From Streptomyces mayonensis (GTDB lineage Bacteria; Actinomycetota; Actinomycetes; Streptomycetales; Streptomycetaceae): a stretch of DNA of 64,000 bases. The stretch is from contig NZ_JACBYP010000001.1 of the NCBI RefSeq assembly GCF_018982965.1, positions 146,138 through 210,137 of the forward strand, written 5' to 3'. Of this stretch, positions 60,508-64,000 are shown in pieces. The number at the start of each line of letters is the position of its first letter. The stretch's first letter is position 1. The position numbers were made by a program, and so were the translations under genes. The notes under the pieces were generated by a model that saw nothing but the letters and a program-made list of their open reading frames with translations, was not told where the DNA came from and did not search any database.

Positions 60508-61005
60508 TCAGAAGTGCGGGTTCTCGGTCGGCCGATCGGAGGCAGAGGCCGCTTCCAGTAGTTCGGGCAGGTCGGAGGGGTCGGCATCACGCTGGTCCAG
60601 CCACCAACTGGCGCTGGACACCTGCCGGATGAGGTTCTCGACCGTCTCCCACTCCGCCTCGCTGGTCGTGCCCTCGACGACACGTGCGGTGTAGGCGGCG
60701 GTCGCGAGCTGGTGGCGGCATCGGACGGCCCAGTTGGCTGCTCGCTCGGTGCCCTCTAGCGGAGGCATGCGGTACTGCTCGGACCACTCCTCGGCAGCGA
60801 GCTGTTCCTCTGCCCGCTTCTGGGCGAGCCACTCGGCCTTGCCTGCGTTGTCCCGGTTGCGGGAGGCGTGCCAGCATTCGGCGCAGTCTCGCTCGCTGAG
60901 CCAGCGGGCATAGCCGGCCCTGCGATCGGCCGGACGGTCCGACAGGTCGGCCTCGGCGGTGTGGCCACAGGCGTGATCGATGGTCCATACCTTCTTGACA
61001 GTCAT
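60508..61005 (-). CDS. hypothetical protein with a Cys/His zinc knuckle
   Basis: 165 residues from ATG after AAGGAG. A metal site is suggested by DHACGHTAEADL at 10-21 and RDCAECWHAS near 40-49. The remaining helices (EWLAQKRAEEQLAAEEWSEQYRM, ANWAVRCRHQLATAAYTARVVEG) are charged. It is within the transfer operon. The family is not recognised. Confidence 0.72.
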   Translation of the reverse strand: MTVKKVWTIDHACGHTAEADLSDRPADRRAGYARWLSERDCAECWHASRNRDNAGKAEWLAQKRAEEQLAAEEWSEQYRMPPLEGTERAANWAVRCRHQLATAAYTARVVEGTTSEAEWETVENLIRQVSSASWWLDQRDADPSDLPELLEAASASDRPTENPHF

Positions 61006-61041
61006 GAGCAGGACTCCTTGTAGGCAGAGAGAGGGGGCGGG

Positions 61042-61548
61042 TTAACGGGTGCGGCGTCGTGTGGCGGGACGGATGGCGGAACGTTTCGCCGGAGCGTTGG
61101 TGTCTGGGCCGTCTTCGCGCCGATGCGGTGATGGCACGATCGCGGCTCGCGCGCGCATGGACGGCGCGGGTGCCGAGCCATCGCTGCGTTCCTGCACGGG
61201 GGCTTCATTCAAGGTGAAGGTGTCTTCAAGGGGGCCGACCGGCGGAGCGGACGAACGAAGGATCTTGGGATCGGCGGCGACGGAGAATCCGTTGTCTTGG
61301 AAGGCCCGGGTTGCCCTGGCCACCGCGCGGACGGCGGTGGTGTGTGAGGTGTCGCTCGGCAGCACATAGACGTCGCGTGCATGTGAGTAGAGGAAGCGGT
61401 GTTCGCGGAGGATCTCGTCGAGGAGAGGGCGGTCGTCCGCGACGGCAGCAGCCACGCCGAGATCCGGGATCAGGCCGAAAGCGACGTCGGGGTCTTGGTG
61501 CGGGTTGATATCGGGACTCCTGGGTGTCGTTGGGTGGTCAGCGCGCAC
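61042..61548 (-). CDS. hypothetical protein of the transfer operon
   Basis: 168 residues from GTG overlapping the upstream stop region. The central part has GLIPDLGVAAAVADDRPLLDEILREHRFLYSHARDVYVLPSDTSHTTAVRAV, similar in style to its upstream neighbour. The C-terminal 60 residues are disordered and Arg-rich. Function unknown. Confidence 0.65.
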   Translation of the reverse strand: MRADHPTTPRSPDINPHQDPDVAFGLIPDLGVAAAVADDRPLLDEILREHRFLYSHARDVYVLPSDTSHTTAVRAVARATRAFQDNGFSVAADPKILRSSAPPVGPLEDTFTLNEAPVQERSDGSAPAPSMRARAAIVPSPHRREDGPDTNAPAKRSAIRPATRRRTR

Positions 61549-62284
61549 GGGCTCGCAATGCGGGTGCCGGTGCGGAGCGTTGCTCAGCAGCGAGCGCAGG
61601 CCGATGGGACGTGGCGGAACTGCGTGCCGGGGATACATCGGTTGCGGCGTGCGCCCGCCGGTGTCGGAGCACCCGGTTCGGGTTGAGTTGAACGTGATCG
61701 CCGATGTCGGGGGAGGCGTCGAGGGGCATGTTCGAAGCCGGCGTCTGACGGGTTACGGGCTGAAGGTCATAGGCCGCATCGGACGTGACGCTGTACTGCG
61801 CAGCCCGCAGCGACTGGACCGCCTGGCTGCCGCGCCGGACCGGTTCGCGGTGTGGTTCGGTCAGGGTGTACATGTTGCTGCCGGTCAGGCGCTTGAAGCC
61901 GACCCGCCCCAGCATGTGCTCCGCGACAGGATTGTCGTGGGAGGTTGACGCGATGACTCCGTAGCGGGCGTGATGGCCGACGGTGATGTGCGGGTGGGCC
62001 GTCGCGGCGATCGGAGGGCGCCGGCCGAGATCGACGTCATCGATGACGACATGGTGGCCGACGACATCGGTGTGGAGCTGGTCGAGGGTGGGCTGGACGA
62101 CATCCGGCTCCGCGTCGCCCAAGGCGTACTCGTACTCGGGATGCTCCGTGGAGAACCCGGCCTCGAGGAGAAGACCGTGCGCCACTTCGTGGTCGTCACC
62201 AGAGACGCTGGCTGTCACGCCCAGGTAGACGTGCCGGGTCAGCGTGATCCATGCGTAGTCAGCCACGGTGGCTCGCGATGACAC
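61538..62284 (-). CDS. hypothetical protein of the transfer operon
   Basis: 248 residues from GTG. It contains two copies of a short module: VAHGLLLEAGFSTEHPEYEYALGD and VAEHMLGRVGFKRLTGSNMYTLTEP, both preceded by a Gly/Thr-rich strand such as VTASVSGDDHE and VIASTSHDNP. This suggests an internal duplication. The C-terminal part is disordered. No known domain. Confidence 0.68.
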   Translation of the reverse strand: MSSRATVADYAWITLTRHVYLGVTASVSGDDHEVAHGLLLEAGFSTEHPEYEYALGDAEPDVVQPTLDQLHTDVVGHHVVIDDVDLGRRPPIAATAHPHITVGHHARYGVIASTSHDNPVAEHMLGRVGFKRLTGSNMYTLTEPHREPVRRGSQAVQSLRAAQYSVTSDAAYDLQPVTRQTPASNMPLDASPDIGDHVQLNPNRVLRHRRAHAATDVSPARSSATSHRPALAAEQRSAPAPALRARAR

Positions 62285-62537
62285 CTGTGGCGAGCGCCCG
62301 GTCGGCCAGGCGGTGCGATTCATCCAGGGCGCCGAATGGGCAGGTGGCCAGGGGGATGGGGCGTTCGGTGGAACCGGTCGTGATGGCGGTGACGTAGAAC
62401 CGGGCCAGTCGTCGTGCAGCACGGCGAAGGACGAGAAACGCAGACAAGAAGAGCCGTCCTCGGGGAGAGAGCTTGTCCGGGTGAGCCGGAGGAGCGGGAG
62501 CAATGAGGGCGTGGCCCTCGGCGGTTGAGTGGGTCAG
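62259..62537 (-). CDS. small basic hypothetical protein
   Basis: About 92 residues if started with CTG at 62537, which overlaps the VirB4 stop as CTGA and mirrors the ATGA/GTGA overlaps of this operon. No ATG or GTG with a ribosome site is present. It contains KLSPRGRLFLSAFLVLRRAARRLARFYV and RPIPLATCPFGALDESHRLADRAL. It overlaps the next gene by 26 bp. Start and reality are uncertain. Confidence 0.42.
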   Translation of the reverse strand: MTHSTAEGHALIAPAPPAHPDKLSPRGRLFLSAFLVLRRAARRLARFYVTAITTGSTERPIPLATCPFGALDESHRLADRALATGVIASHRG

Positions 62538-63847
62538 GCCGCCATGCGGAAGTCGGTGTCGAAGAGGTCGCGTTCGCGGGGATGGAGCAGGTGCTGGGTG
62601 ATGAAGGAGCGGCCGGCCACCTTCCACAGTCCGCGTCCCTTGGTCAGAGCGGATACGGCTTGGGTCTCGACGCCAGTCAGACCCAGGAGAGCTGCTGCTG
62701 CGGCGAGTTGGTCTGCTTCCTGGCGGTAGATGATGCGGGTTGAGCAGTCAGTGAGGAGGCCCTCGGCGAGTGCGCGGCCACGCGACCCAGCGTCGCCTGC
62801 GGTCAGGAGGTCGGACAGCCGGTGGACGATCATCATGTTGGCGATACCGAGGCCGCGTGAGAGCTTCCACTGGCTCTGCATCCGTTCCAGCAGCGCGACG
62901 TGCCGCATGACCCGCCAGGCTTCGTCGTAGATGACCCAGCGCCGTCCGCCATCGGGGTCGGCGAGCGCGGATTCCATCCAGGCGGAGGCGCAGGTCATGG
63001 CGAGAACGAGCGCGGTGTCATCGCCTGCGCTGCCGAGGCGGGACAAGTCGATGGAGAGCATCGGCGCATTCGGGTCGAAGGCCACCGTGGAGGGGGCATC
63101 GAACATGCCGGCCAGATCACCGTGGATGAGGCGGCGTAGGGCATGAGCGAGGTCTTCAGAGGCCTGGCCGATGCGGCTGGAGGGTTCGCCGAGTGCGGCG
63201 TCCAGGCGTTCGGGGGAGCCGAGGACGTGGGCGACCTGGCCGAGCAGGGGAGTGGTGCCGGTGGCCTCGGCGTGGGTGACGACCTCGTCGAGGGCGACGT
63301 CGAGGGCGGTGTGCTCCATGGGGTGCAGCTCGCGGCGCAGGACGGTCTTGGCGAGCGAGGCGAGCAGGAGGAGACGGCGCTTGCGGACCTCGCTCGCCCA
63401 GTCCTCGTCGCTGATGCCGGCAGGCTTCGCCGGGGCGTCGAGCGGGTTGAGACGGCCGGGGAGACCAGGACCCAGGGCGATGGTCTGCCCGCCCAACTCA
63501 TGGGCCACGGCTGTCCATTCACCCTTGGGATCGCATGGTACGTAGATGCGGTAGCCGAAGGCGACGGCGCGTACGGCGAGGGACTTGGCGAGGGCGGACT
63601 TGCCCATGCCGATGACTCCGGCGAGCAGGATGTTGGGGTTGGTGAAGCCGTCGAGCCTGCCGTAGAGGGCGAACGGGTCGTAGGTGAAGGCGGCTTCGGC
63701 GTGCACGTCGCGGCCGACGTAGATGCCCTGGGCGCCGAGTCCTCCTTCGGCGAGGAAGGGGTAGGCGCCGGCGGCGACCGCTGTGGTCATGCGGTGGGCG
63801 GGGAGGCCGAGTTTGCCGCCGCGGGCGGAGGCGGGGCCGGGGCGGCC
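62534..63847 (-). CDS. VirB4/TraE-like conjugal transfer ATPase (5' end unreadable)
   Basis: About 437 C-terminal residues are readable. Walker A GVIGMGKSAL follows YGRLDGFTNPNILLA; Walker B VIYDEAWRVM comes later, with QSQWKLSRGLGIANMMIVHRLSDL and IIYRQEADQL, as in VirB4/TrbE-type ATPases that power type IV secretion. The C-terminus ends RERDLFDTDFRMAA. The N-terminal part would lie to the right, but the sequence there dissolves into C-runs, so the gene is incomplete in this window. Confidence 0.85.
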   Translation of the reverse strand, partial: GRPGPASARGGKLGLPAHRMTTAVAAGAYPFLAEGGLGAQGIYVGRDVHAEAAFTYDPFALYGRLDGFTNPNILLAGVIGMGKSALAKSLAVRAVAFGYRIYVPCDPKGEWTAVAHELGGQTIALGPGLPGRLNPLDAPAKPAGISDEDWASEVRKRRLLLLASLAKTVLRRELHPMEHTALDVALDEVVTHAEATGTTPLLGQVAHVLGSPERLDAALGEPSSRIGQASEDLAHALRRLIHGDLAGMFDAPSTVAFDPNAPMLSIDLSRLGSAGDDTALVLAMTCASAWMESALADPDGGRRWVIYDEAWRVMRHVALLERMQSQWKLSRGLGIANMMIVHRLSDLLTAGDAGSRGRALAEGLLTDCSTRIIYRQEADQLAAAAALLGLTGVETQAVSALTKGRGLWKVAGRSFITQHLLHPRERDLFDTDFRMAA

Positions 63848-63990
<143 letters not shown>

Positions 63991-64000
63991 GCATGCCTGT

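Overview
The window is high-GC actinomycete DNA, most likely Streptomyces. The evidence is the strong G/C third-position bias, the frequent GTG starts, the many four-base GTGA/ATGA gene overlaps, and families typical of that genus: WhiB, DUF2637, DUF317, DUF4913, MmyB-like and FxLD-type RiPP genes. No rRNA, tRNA or CRISPR array was seen.

Bases 1-14513 form a catabolic island for aromatic ring-cleavage products. One minus-strand operon (GntR regulator, PIG-L-type oxalomesaconate hydratase GalB, CHA aldolase GalC/LigK, PrpF-type isomerase GalD/LigU) runs off the left edge. A second minus-strand operon (LigJ-type hydratase, LigI-type pyrone-dicarboxylate lactonase, MFS transporter), with a separate MHS-family transporter, lies at 6211-11237. 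Two modules made of a TAXI solute-binding protein, a histidine kinase and a response regulator flank this second block on opposite strands. No ring-cleaving dioxygenase or TRAP membrane subunit for these pathways lies in the window.

Bases 14745-23110 hold a second aromatic operon under two TetR regulators: VOC extradiol dioxygenase, FAH-family hydrolase, two small membrane proteins, acyl-CoA ligase and FAD monooxygenase. It has a repeat-rich promoter and a strong terminator. Bases 23216-25127 are a scar of gene and insertion-sequence fragments. Bases 25128-30047 hold a regulatory cluster: MmyB-like XRE regulator, ImmA-like metallopeptidase, seven-helix membrane protein, amidohydrolase and a second XRE regulator.

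From about 30.6 kb to the right edge the DNA looks like an integrated conjugative element or plasmid. It has a replication-like pair (replisome-organiser-like protein and DnaC-like ATPase), WhiB, DUF2637, MobC, an HUH relaxase, a DnaB-N protein, a VirD4-like coupling protein and a VirB4-like ATPase. A 19-bp perfect inverted repeat at the start of mobC is a candidate oriT. The cargo is a class I lanthipeptide cluster of the FxLD type (38654-45639): isoaspartyl-methyltransferase homologue, precursor peptide, full-length LanB, LanC, stand-alone LanB elimination-like domain and an unknown small protein. A chain of four coupled genes (45903-47321), starting with an anti-sigma-like ATPase, lies upstream. 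A DNA cytosine methyltransferase at 55152-56339 is split by two frameshifts. The last 150 bases are C homopolymer that looks like an assembly or base-calling artefact.
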